Shown: positions 24,259-36,057 of the stretch, piece by piece
Position numbering within the stretch: position 1 is the first letter of the stretch
How the letters are laid out: each line of letters begins with the position of its first letter
Assembly (NCBI GenBank): GCA_004431415.1
Contig: QPMI01000417.1
Span: 185,554-249,553, forward strand
Direction: 5' to 3'
DNA length: 64,000 nucleotides
DNA from: Cyanophora paradoxa
Taxonomy: Eukaryota; Glaucocystophyceae; Cyanophorales; Cyanophoraceae
The notes under the pieces: generated by a model
The model's input: the letters and a program-made list of their open reading frames with translations, nothing else
Databases searched by the model: none
What the model was told of the DNA's origin: nothing
Translations under genes and position numbers: made by a program

Positions 24259-26077
24259 CTAGCGGACGTTCATGCCGCCCATGCGGCGCTGCAGCTCCGC
24301 CTCCTCCGCCGCCGCCTGCCGCTCCGCCCGCAGCGCCGCCGCCCGCTCCACCGCCGCCTGCTTCTTGGCCGCGTACGCCTGTACCCCCCTCAGCGGCGGA
24401 CGGGGGCGGGGGGGGAGGGGGGGAAGAGAAAGGGGGGAGCAGCACGCCTGCGCCTCGGACTGGGGCGGGGCCGCCGCGGGGGCGGCGCGCGGTGGTGGCC
24501 CCCCGATGGCCGGCCGAGCCGGGGCGGCCCCCAGCGAGGGCCGAGCCTCCGAAGGCTCCGAGTCCCGCTTCCTGCGGGCGGGGCCGGCGTACCCGTCGGG
24601 AGACGGACGGCATACCCCGGCAGGGAGGGCGGGGGGTGGGGTACCTGTGGAGCAGCTCGAGGGGGCTTCGGCCCTTGGCGGCGACCTCGATGCGCGCGGA
24701 GGAAGCAGAGGAGGAGGAGGCGCCCGAGGGGCCCGCGGAGGGCCCGCCCGCGATGCGTGCTGCGGCGGCCCGCGTCGAGAAGCGGTGGGGGGGGGGGGGG
24801 GGGGGGGAAGCGCGGGGGGGGGTACGGGACCGAACGGACCGCGCGGGGGACCGCCCTCGAGCTGGGGGGCGAGGGAGCCGGAGTACGCTATCATCTCGCG
24901 GTCGATGCCGTCGGCCAGCGCGCTGTAGTCTGTCACCCCTCCAACCGCCTGCCCGGGGGTACGTCATTGCGAGAAAGCGAGTGTAGAGAGGGGTACCGCA
25001 TACCGCGTAGAGAGCGCCTCCGCCGGCGAGGTTGTCGACGGGGCGCCCCGCCGCCCGCCGCTCCGCCGCCTGGCGGGGTGGGGCTCGGCGGGGTACAGGA
25101 TTACGTGATTCGGGGGGGGTACCTTCTCGAAGACGGTTTTGTGGTCGCCCCACGGGCGCCCGCAACTGCAGACGAAGGAGCTGGAGAACGAAGCGCAGGC
25201 GCACTGCGCGGGGGTACGTCGTCAGGACGCACGAGGGGTACGCGGGCGCGCGGGGTCCACGTGCGCACTTTCGTGCACTGCTTCCGGCCGGTCGGGCGGT
25301 GCGCGTCTGCCGCGGGGGTACCGGCTGAGCGGGGTACAGAGTGAAGATGGGAAGAAGGGCGGGGTACCGTGGTCGTGCTTGCAGTTGCACTTCACGGCCC
25401 ACGTGCCGTGGCTGGGAAGATATCTGAGAGGGAAAGGCCGTGAGGCGCCGCGGAAAGACCCCCGGGGCGGAACAGGGGCCGCGGTGGCGGCGGCAGCAGC
25501 AGTAGCGGCAAGGCGGCGCACTCGAACTGGCCGCACTTGCAGCCCGCGGCGCGGCAGCGAACAAAGTCTGCCGCGTCCGTGTCGTGCTCCTGCGTCGAGT
25601 TCGAAGCCGCTCGCGCACCCGGAGCGGCGCGACCGGCTCTCTACCTTGTAGCGGTGGTCGCAGAAGCACTTGGTGGAGGGCCCCACGTTCTTGCAGTCGA
25701 TGCCGCTCGACACGCAGCGCCAGGAGACGTACCAGCGGTCCGCGCGCTTCGCGGCCACGTCCCGCTTGAACGCTGCAGGAAGGGCGTGCTCGTGAGCTCG
25801 CAGGTGAGCGCTGGACCCGCAGGCGAGGGAATGCCGCAGGCCGAGGGAAGGCTCCTTCGGCAGACCAGGCGTTTCACGCGCTTTGCGCATGCGAGAGGCT
25901 CACCTTCGTACTCTTCCGGCGTGAAGGTCTTCCCGCCGTCCGCTGCTCGTACGCGTGGCGTGAGTCGCTGACGGGGCGAGAGCTGCAGGGGCGGGAGCTA
26001 CCGTTCCCAACGATCCTGTCGTACTCTATGTACGCGTCCACCGCACGAGCCGCGTCGGCGGTGAGGCGTAGCGCCAT
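24259..26077 (-). CDS. FAM221-like Cys/His-rich protein
   Basis: Minus-strand gene starting at the ATG at 26,077. The first exons join exactly: 26,002-26,077, an exon ending at 25,914, and the exon near 25,640-25,772. They give YIEYDRIVGN, then a FTPEEYE segment, then RWYVSWRCVSSGIDCKNVGP followed by STKCFCDHRYK. Further exons give CRAAGCKCGQFE, YLPSHGTWAVKCNCKHDH, and CACASFSSSFVCSCGRPWGD followed by HKTVFEK. This series of C-x-C...H clusters with W..H.T.FE is the signature I know from animal FAM221A/B proteins, whose biochemical role is unknown. The Cys/His pattern suggests metal binding. C-terminal exons are Gly/Pro-rich and end in an Ala/Glu/Arg helix at 24,259-24,380. Introns are rich in GTACCCC. 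Confidence 0.75.
24783..24808. repeat. Homopolymer G tract in FAM221-like gene
   Basis: A run of over 20 G residues, which reads as C on the coding strand, lies within what appears to be an intron of the FAM221-like gene. Confidence 0.85.
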
Positions 26078-26099
26078 TGAGCGCTCAGGTGCTGCTGAA

Positions 26100-27064
26100 G
26101 TTGCTGAAGTGGTTGCTTGCTTGCTAAAGCTAACGCTGACGTCGAGGAGCGCCTGGATCGCGCTGCTGCGCTCAATCCTAACACCGCTGCGGCGACTCTC
26201 TCCCCCGCCCGCAAAGTGCACCGTACCCGGCTGCGACTTCACCCCTCCAAAAAGCCGCGAACGAAGTGCACCGTACCCGGCCCAGCCTGTAACGTTTTTT
26301 TCTTTCGCCAATCAGTTTCATCTCTTCTTTCGGCCAACCACCGTCGAAAATGTATTGAAAAAAACGCGGAAGCTCGCATCAGCAGTGGATGCTCTGGTCC
26401 TGCGGGGGGGCCGGGTAGCCCGGGTACCGGTAGTCTAGCCTCTCGCCCCTGTACTATAGCTAGGCTAGCTACAGAAGCCTCCAATGGCCCCTCCATCCGG
26501 AGCGGCGGCCCCGGCGGGCGAGGCTGCGGCGCCGGCGCGCAGAGCCGGAGCAGCCTGGCAGCTCGACTCGGCGAACGGTCTCGCCGAGTCGACCGCTGCG
26601 ACTCTAGCCTGCGAGCTCGAGGTGCACGTGCGCGGCGGTGCGCCCGGCCCGGGGGAGCAGCCTTGCAAGTTGCAATTGCGCTTCCGATTCCTTGCTATAG
26701 CGAGCACAACGTACTAGTATACTAGCCTTCCGCAGCCTTCGGCTCGACAACTGCGAATTCGCAGCCTTCGCAGCCGCGGCCGCACGCGTAATATAATTAT
26801 ATAACGCCTCATCTGGACCGCTGCAGCTGCAGCTGGCACAGCCTTGCTCTTTCAATTTGTGCATTCGCAGATCGCGCTACTTAGATCTCCCAGCCCGCTG
26901 AATGCTGTTCAAGAGCTATAGCTAGCTATACTACCGACCAGCAGGTGTCGCATTGATGTCACAGTGAAGCTCTGTATCTCCGATTGCAGCTCGCTAAAGC
27001 TAGCTATAATTATAGCCCAGAGAATTCGAAAGCGGCCTCCGCTTTCTGCATCCGACCTATATAC
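26100..27064. other. Intergenic region without a clear gene
   Basis: No supported exon was found. A direct repeat GAACGAAGTGCACCGTACCCGG-like block (GTGCACCGTACCCGGC at about 26,216 and 26,267) occurs twice 51 bases apart, close to the FAM221 start. Short AGCTATAGCTAGC runs appear around 26,450 and 26,920. Confidence 0.4.
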
Positions 27065-30000
27065 ATGGCGGCCTTGATCATGAGCTCCAGCTCGGCAGCT
27101 GCAGCGCACATTCGCGCACGGACGCCCGATCGCAATCATGCGCATGACCAGCTGCAGCTTGCGAGGGACTCTATATCGCCCCCGAAATCTGCAGCAGCGG
27201 CCGGCGAGACCGCCTGGGAAGAGGACTCCCGGGATGTAAACGTGCAAGGAAGGCTGGAGCCCTCGCGATCAGGGGAGGCGGAACCCGCAGCCGATCCTGA
27301 GGCCCCGACCTCTCCGATCAGGCGACTCGTCGCGAGGTGTGCTTGCTCTCTATCGCAAGCTCGGCATATTGACATGCTAATTACAAAGCTCAATGGAGGA
27401 TAGCTATAGCTAAAGAGAAACTTGAGCCCTGGCCCGAATTTGACCCTCGCCCCGCTCTTTTTCCAGGGCGATATTGGAGCACATCGCCAGCCAGCGCCCC
27501 GCGCCGGCCGCGGATCCGGAAAACGATCGCGATGCGAGCTTGAGCGAAGGGCGGAGGAGGCCGCGGTCGCCTACAGTACGCGGGTGCGGCGAAACTGATC
27601 ATGAGCTCATAACATGTACATGTAGAGGTATCGAGCCTTCTAGCTATAAAGATTGTAATGCTTGCCATTGCGCAGTGTCTGCGGAATCTTCGATATTTCA
27701 GGTGTGAATGCAGGGCTTTGCCTGTTAAAGTCACTGAATGCTAAACCAAGCGACTCTCTTACTATCGATTCGTTGCAATTGCGGCAGGTTTTTCGGGTTC
27801 GCTGGATTTCGCGACTTTTCTCGCGAAGTTTGAATCTCCGCTTTCCATTTATGTCGACATGAAATTGAGGCTTTTGTAATTTCTGCACCCCACGCGCAGC
27901 TCTTTGCGAGCGGTGCTCTACCGACGAGAGCCTCATGGAAGAGGTGAATCTCAAACTTCGATTTATTATTTATGCCCCGCGGCTCACGTAGCGTGCACAT
28001 TTGAATTTGCTTTAATTTCCCGGATCACGCGCAGCTCTGCCTGCTCGTCAATTCTGCGTTCGGCATGGAGATTGAGACTGTGCTGCGATACGGAGGTGAT
28101 GTCCTCAGTTTCTTGGGCGACGGTGCGGCTCGAGCTTCCAGTTAAGCACTTAAAGCTTCAGTTGGGTTCTAATTGCAATCGCTTCAAGCAGGCCTTCTGG
28201 TTTTCTGGCCGATCTCTGACGATGCGGACTGCGAGGACGCATGCATTGAGGCAGTGGATCATGATCACACCGACCCGCACGCAGAGGCTTTGAACGTGCC
28301 CGCTCCTCACACCGGCGGCTCTGCATTCGCTTCCGCCCTGAACACGCCGTTCGCCTCCCGGCCCCCTTCGGCCGCGGCCGGCGCCGCTGCAGCTGGGCAC
28401 GTGTATGTGCAGCAGCAGCAGCATCAGCCTCTGGCTTCTCGGCCGCCCTCGGCGCAGGCGCAGCACAATGAGCCGTGGGCGGGCTCCCGGCGCGTCAGCC
28501 GGATGCAATCGTTCTCCACGTTTATCACGAGCGTCGGCGAAAGAATCTCCAGCGTCGGAGACAGAATTACCAGCGTCGGCGAGAGGATTTCTGATAGCGT
28601 GGCAGGAGCACTGCACATGGGGGGCCGAGGCTCCGCGTCGCTCTCGTCCCTCGTGGAACCGACTCACGTTGCATCGGCACTGGACATGGATCCCGAGATC
28701 ATACAGGCGATCGCCGCAGACCCATTCCGACGTCAGATGGGCGCGCTGGTAGCACGCGCTGCCCAGTGCGCCCTGGAGGTGCAGACGGCATTCTCGGCCA
28801 ACTTCAACAAAAACACGGAGGGAATGGGCAGCTCAATTCGCCTCCGCGTCGCGATTGCAGGTGCCGCGGTGTTTAATTTATAAAGCATTCGAGGTTGACG
28901 ATTTCGCATTAAAATGAAATGTACTTGACATGTACAGCTGGCGAGTTCAAGGAGTATTTTCTGGGCGTCGGGGGCGCCACGACGGCGGGGGCGAGCCGCG
29001 TCGACAAGAAGACGGCGCTGGCTCTGGTGGAGAAGGCCAACGGGGAGAAGGGCCGCATCAGCGGGGACACTGTGGAAGGGTTCGGGACACAGTCCTCGTA
29101 CATATTTTCGATGCATATCGATGCATAGTTAATATCCCGTCCACGTCTTGCAGACGCATGGTTCATATGATCACCTCGCATTGCATTGAAGAATGCGGAA
29201 CCGCATTGTCGGGTGCGCGATTTTGGAAACAGCGGAGCCTACTGATTTTTCTTTTGTGACTTGTGCATTGCAGGCATCGAGCCAGGTGAGGTGGCTGTCT
29301 GCGCATCGGCCCTCAGGTGGCTTCCGGCGGCTGCCGTCGGCTCCAGCGGTTTCCGGCGCCGGCACTCTGGTGGGAGCATTCGAATTCGCGGCCATGGATC
29401 GGCCTCGGACGCCGGCAGCGCCGAGCCGGCCAGTCCTCCGTCCTTCGTCGTCGTCCAGCAGGCGCAGCGCGACGCGCTCGGGGGGATCGCCCGCCGCCTC
29501 TGGCCTGACCTCTCCGGTGCGCGACTTCGAATTCCGGTTCTAGATCTGCTCTAGAATTGCACACGTGCATGTAACCCACGAAGGGTCTTTCTTGCAATCT
29601 GCAGGCGTCAACGGCGTCGACGTCAACGGTGGCCTCGGTCTCCAGTTGTGCATGCGCATGCAAGATTCCTCGAGCATTCAGCTAGCCCCCTCCGAAGAGC
29701 TTGAAGCTTCTCTGTACGTGTAAGCGCCTTTGGGAGCACGCGTTTTTAAAATCTGACAGCAAGCACGGATTCGTATTCCCGGAAGGCCGTTCACCGTACG
29801 CGCCCGGCTGGGGGACTTGCACGACTGGGCTGTGAAGACAGGAGCGCGCACACACGCGTTCGATCCCGCCCGTCACCTGTCCGAGTTCCGCCATGCGAGT
29901 ATCATGGTGCCTTCTTTGAGTTGCGTCCGCATTCTATTCTAAACCACAGCTGAAGTTCTGCAATTTTCGAATGCAGTTCGCCAAGCTAGACGGTTTGAAA

Positions 30001-33000
30001 GAAGAGCCAAACGCAATGCAGCGCGTCACGTGCACCATTTTGGTACGTATACGCAAAGACGTCGCTTGGAATTTCCCCATCCGGGCTTTGGATTTGTGCA
30101 TTTAAAACATTTGCGAGTCAGAATCTGATAGAACCCGGGTATCGATACAACTCGCACCGCAGGCTGTGTGCTACTCGCACGAGGGAACGCTTCTTCAGTT
30201 GGTGCACGACGGTAAACAGTCTATATCTGACTCTCCTCAGCGCTTTGGAGATTGCACCTCTCATGCGTGAGCGCGCGCAGATAAAGGCGTCGTCGCCATC
30301 GTTGCTTTCGGGCTGTGGCCGATCACGCACGAAGATGACCCAGTGCGAGCGACGGCATGTGGTACGCGCTCGTGCCGGAAATTCTAATATTCGCAACTTC
30401 GAGGTTCTGTAGACGATTCGACTCATTATTACTCTTTACTTCAGCGAAAGATTTGCACGCGGCATTGAAGTCGCTCGGGGTCTCAACGCACATCGGGTAC
30501 GTATATACGTGCATGCATACGTTTGTGCGGGAGTTGAGAGTTGTTTTCTTATCCCGGCTGCGCTTTCGTGCATTTCGCAGCATCACGACGGGCCTTGTTT
30601 TCTGCTCATTCGGTGAGACGAAATTCAAGCTTGAAGCTTAATTATAAGCTACCTTGCCATCGATATCGCTAAACTCGATCGCAGTTGGCTGCCCCTCGAG
30701 AAACACATTTTCAGTTTTCGGAAATGTCGTCAACAGGGCGGGTCTGCTTCTTATCGATAAACTGTGCCTCTAGCGTTCATCTGACTTTTAGCATTGCACG
30801 CGTACGTGTACAGCCCGCCTGATGGCAAAAGCGAATCTCGACGGCCAGATCTTCGTTGACTCCAGGACGAGAGAACTTGCGGGCGCGCGCATGCCGTTCA
30901 AGCTTGTCGGGGATTTCGACCTCAAGGGCATGGACGGAAAGGTCGCCTATATATGCTGTTAAAAATCGCGCGCTTGGTTCCTGTTCACGTTTCGAGCACG
31001 CGGTCGGCGGGCGACAGGTGCGGGTGTTCCAGCTTGCAACGACGTCGACAGGGGCGGATCGAGCGTCGCTCGCGGCTCATTCGAACGTCGACCCGTCGGC
31101 CAACTTTGACTCCCCCGTATACCTAACGGTGCGACGCAATCAACCCCGCGCGCAACCGCAACCGCAAAATCTTATGTCAACGAAATATCGACGTGATGCT
31201 GATTGCAATTGATTGCAACAGGGATCGTGGGACCCTAAGCTCCTCCTTGCCGGTCGCGCCGCGGAGGCCGACTCTGTCGAGCGGCTCGTCCGCTTTACGT
31301 CGCGGGCGAGCCGCTGGAACGCGAATTCGAGCGGCGGGGGCGGAGAACGCGAGGCGCCGCGGCCGCTGCTCTGGCTCGAAGGGGTGAGCGGCTCGGGAAA
31401 GACAAGTCTGGCGCAGCACTGCGCGCAGCTCGCGAGGCGGAGGAAGCTGCTCGTCGCAACGACGGCGGGAGTGGAAAGCCGCGCCTTGCAGGTCCGATCA
31501 TGATGAGGCATTTAAATTTCCTATTCCGCGCAGACAAATCAACTGCATGTTGCGCAGCCGCTGTTCGTCTGGCGCGCGATTGTGCGCGTTCTATTTCCAG
31601 AGGGCATCTCCCAGGCGAGCTCTACATTTGATTTCACATTATAAAACAAATTAAGAACAAGAAGCTGCGCTGCGTGTAGGCGTTTATAGAGTTTGACTTG
31701 CTGTGCGTGCCTGCAGATGCGCTCCCTGTTAGACGGGGAGCACGGGGAGATGAAGGCGCTCGAGAACCTCGCGGCCGTCCTCGAGTTCGACAGGCCGAAG
31801 GACGGCCCGCGACCGCAGGCGGACCGCGGATCGCAAGGCTCACAGGCATCCTTGCGCTCCATGGACGAGCTGGCCATGGCCGCCGAGCATGTCAGCGTTG
31901 TTCGGCCGTTCTCGGCCGGCGAGGAGACAGAGGACGAGTTGCACGAGCAGGAGCGGACTGCGTTGAACGTACGTACGCTTAAGCTTGAGCTCGTAGATGA
32001 AATGCATCTTTGCAAGCTTCATTTCTGCTTACACCGACTTTGTGTACGCAGTCATCCGGATCCGGTCTGGGCTTGCGCCAGGAAGGACTTAGCATGTACG
32101 ACGGCCTAGATATCGACGACGACACTATGCGGCGAGTAATGAGGTCCGTGAAAGAGCACGCGGAGTGCTGTATATGCATATGGCTATTTATCGAAAATTT
32201 CTGATCGTTGGATTATATATCTTCCAGCTGGGTCGAGTCGGTTGTGCCGACCAGCGTCAACGCGAACGTCGCCGCCGATCGCGAGCTCGAAGGGCGGCCG
32301 GCGCCGCTGCCTCCGCTCAACGCGGCGCGCGCGCGGTCACCGTCGCTCCCGACGCTCGCGGAAAGCGATCGCGACCACAAAACCGACGTCGACGCGCAGC
32401 CGATCGCGTCCAGCTCCAGTTCTCGGTCGGAGGCGGGGTGCGCGGGCTCCACGTTGGAGATCGGCCGCGGGGCTCGGGGCGCTGGCGCAAGCACGCCCAC
32501 CATTCCGTCCCTTAACCTGAGTTCCCGAGGTGCGTCGACGTCTCTGGCTGTTTCAACCTCCCCTCTCTATTTCGATCACGTCTTACACTTGACACCCCAC
32601 ACAGGTCTCTCGACGCCGACGAAGCACGAGCGGGCGCGGGCTGAATCGAAGGGCCTAGGAAAGAGCCTCTGGAAGAAGCTGCGCGCGAAAATCCAAGTAA
32701 CGAGAGACGCGAACGAGCTGCTCGCGACCGACGCCCAAGAGCCGAAACCCAAGAAAGAGAAGAACAGAAAAGGCTCGGCAGACCTTGGCAGCGCTGAAGA
32801 TCCCGCGGAGGAGTCGACGGGGCTACCGTATCTTTTGGCGTCGAAGTCGGCGCGGTCGGCCCGCCAGTACCGCGAACGCCGGAAAGTGCGCCTATTGCGA
32901 TGTTTGCCCGCATTTGTTTCGTTGATGTCCGGCTGCAGGTGAGCATCCAGTCGGATCACAGCTCGGACGCGGCGGCGGCTGCTGCGGCGGCCGCGTGGGG

Positions 33001-35960
33001 CCTGCAGGATATCGATCCCTCGAGGTCTGTGGAGGCAACCGTTTTTGAGTCGGGACTGGGCGCCGAGGCGCGCGCGCTCCTCGTAAAACTCATCACCCGC
33101 CGCGTTGCCACGTCGACGCCAGCTGTTCTTGTATTCGAGGTACAGCTGCAGCCCGCGATCATCACGCAATATCAATATAGCGCGACATCATTAAATTTTT
33201 ATAACGCTTTTCTCTCACTTGCAGGACATGCACTTGGCGGACAGCGCGAGCTGGCTCGCCCTCGCCGCCCTCGTGCAGCGCGTCGGCGCCACCGCCGCGC
33301 CCCAGCGGCGCATCGCCGTGCTCGTCACGTGCCGCCCCCTGGCTGCCGACTCGCCGGCCGAGCGCGCCGCCGCGTCGCTTGTGTCCAACCCGGCGGCCCT
33401 CCACGTCGACCTGGGACCGCTCCCAATGGAGAGCGCCGAGGCGCTCCTCTGCGCAGCGCTCAAGACGCAGCGCGTCCCGCGGACGCTGCTGGAGTTCCTC
33501 TACAACCAGGGCGAGGCGATGCCGTCGCCTATGGCCGCCCTCGCTTTCGCGCTCGTCGACGACGGCACCATCGAGGCTCGCAAAAATATAATATATATTA
33601 ATCTTCTTCTAAGATTCGTGTTTTGAGTTTCTTTCATCCAGGTATCCAAGGACGGTTCCGTGCAGTTACGAAAGGCCCTTCACCGTGTCAAACCATCGGT
33701 GTCTAAATCCCTTGCAAATTGGATCCACATTCGCATTGAAACACTTGCTAAAACATATTCGCAACAGGACGCGATTCGAGGGGCTATCATGGCGAAATTC
33801 GACAAGCTTTCGTCCTCTCAGGTATTTCAGTTCGACATTCTGCGTATTTCGAAGACACGACACTGACGCAAACCACAATGTTAACCTATTGCAGGCGATG
33901 ACGCTAAAGCTATGTTCTGTTATTGGCGTTCAATTCTGGCTTGGCGAGCTCCACGCACTTCACCCAAAGGTGCAGCATATATTACGCATGGCTTAATTTC
34001 TGTGTCGGTTTTTCAAAACAAGTCGAACGTCCATGGTTCCGATCCAATCGCGAGCAGCCAGTCAAGATGGAAGGCGATTTAGCTGTCCTGATTTCGTTAG
34101 GCATACTGGTGCGATTTCGCGTTGGCCTCGCGATCGCTTGCGCGTTTTCTAAAAATAGCTTCCCGTTAGGCCGAGTTCGACAGCGAGAGCCAGAGGCGCG
34201 AGCGCGCGGCGGTCGGCGAGGCGGCGTGGAGCGTCAGCCCGTCCCGTCGCTTCCGCTTCTGCCAGCCACTCATGCAGGCGAGCACGCCACATGTGCAATA
34301 CAAACGAGCTCTAGATCTCATCTCACGATGACCGCGGCTGCAGGAGGTCACTTACTCTCTGCTTCCTGTGTCGGAGCGGAAAGCGTTGCACCTCAAACTC
34401 GCGATGCATCACGAGGTGCGTTGCTTTCGACTTGCAACATGATTCTAGATCTCAATCAACGGGTTAAATCTCGCAGTGCAATGGAGATGCCGTCGTTCTG
34501 GCGCACCACTTTGCTGCAGCCGGCGAGCCTGACATGGCTAAGCCTCACCTTGAGGTGCTCCCATCCCAACCAAGCAGAAATACAGCCGCGTTGGCTCGAA
34601 CTCAATCCGCCAAAATTACTACAGGAATGCGCAAACACCGCGTACAAAATCGAATCGAACGTTGAGGTATGCTTGAACGCGTGCACGTGCGCCTTTAAAA
34701 AGGAGTCCTAGAATTCAATTTGAAGGGCGAAAACGCTCTAATAATTATAATAAGGCATGTGTATTGTGCTTAATTAGAATCTCGCGAACAGGCCCTGAGA
34801 ATGTACGAGGACCTCCTCCGCCTGTGCCCGGAGTCCCCGCCCAAGGACCGGGCGCGCTGGATGCGCTGCGCCGCCGACCTCTTCACGCGTATGGGGTGCG
34901 CATGCGCAATGGCTGCTGTGTCTTAGTCATCGGCGTTATATGTACCTCAATGTTTGAGTTTTAACCTGCGCGCAACCCCAGAATGCCGAACGAGGCAATG
35001 GAGCTCTGCAAGAAGGGGCTCACGCTCCTGGGGAGATCGGTCCCCAAGTGCGTACACGTCTATTACGCGTGCGACTTTGAATGCATTCTTTCTCCTCTTA
35101 TTGGCGAGCAGGTCCAAGCTCGGGCTTTGGGCCGGGCTGCGGTGGTCGACGCTCAAGGTCGTCACGAGCAGGGCGCCTACGGCCACGGACGGGTACTCGA
35201 AGCTTCGGGTGATCGACATCGACGGAAAGGGCGCATCGCACCCCGACGCCCCGGTACACCAAATAGAGCCTAAGCTTAAGCAGCCAGAATTTATACATTG
35301 AATTCAAACGCTTTACAAAGCTAATTATAAAACAACTTACGTCTGCGCCCTCCAGACACACGAAGCAATGCTTATGTTCTTCACGCTCGGGTTCAACGCG
35401 TTTCACACTGGCCAACCGCTCTTGAACGGTACGGCATTTCGACCCATGGCCAGAGCGTGCAGTCTACTTCGATCTCTGTACATGTTCTTGACGAGCACTT
35501 CGAATTCGTCGACAGGCTACTGCGTCTCGAAGCAGGCGGAGCTGGCCTGCGGCTTGCGGCTGTCTGCAAGCAAGGCAATGTTGATCGGGGCCTGCCGCGC
35601 TGCCCAGGTCCTCGGCCTCCTCAAACGGCGCTCGGCGGTCGATCAGTGGTACGTCCGCCGCCATCACCGCTAGCGCTCGCGATTGATAATATCAATACTT
35701 CTAACGTTCTCGAAGCTAGCGCTTGCGACTGAGAAGATCTTAGATCTAGAGAGGCCGATAAGCTGTTCGCAGGGCGAGATCTAGAGGCAGCTGACGCTCG
35801 CACGTGCACAGGGCAAAGCTGCTTGAAAATATTGACGACCTGCTCGTCTCCCGCGGCATCAGTTTTCTGGTTCCCATATTGATTTCCATCTCGCATTCCA
35901 ATATATACACTGATTCTTTTTATAGGAGGCGTCCATCGTCAAGCCGACGGTCGCCCACGC
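27065..35960 (+). CDS. Soluble adenylyl cyclase-like protein, ATPase and helical repeats
   Basis: Long multi-exon plus-strand gene with the domain order of soluble adenylyl cyclase (sAC, ADCY10). First cyclase domain: GIFDIS, an exon reading LCERCSTDESLMEE, LRYGGDVLSFLGD near 28,090-28,125, then LLVFWPISDD. FDIS and GGD hold the two metal-binding Asp. PGEVAV near 29,280 also belongs to it. Second cyclase domain: LLQLVHDGK, KGVVAIVAFGLWPITHEDD (30,280-30,345), STHIG/ITTGLVFC, FSVFGNVVNR (about 30,707-30,738), RLMAKANLDGQI and LKGMDGK. A P-loop GVSGSGKTS follows at 31,381-31,407, a Walker B-like VLVFEDMHLADSASW split at 33,140/33,225, then EVTYSLLPVSERKALHLKLA and TPR-like helices to about 36 kb. 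sAC makes cAMP and is activated by bicarbonate. The start at 27,065 is uncertain. Confidence 0.82.
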
Positions 35961-36057
35961 GTTGTTCATGTGCGAGAGTGCGTTGTTCATGATCATGTAC
36001 CGCGCGCGTGACACTACACGTTTATAAGTCGTACTAATCTATATCCAATTCCTCAGA

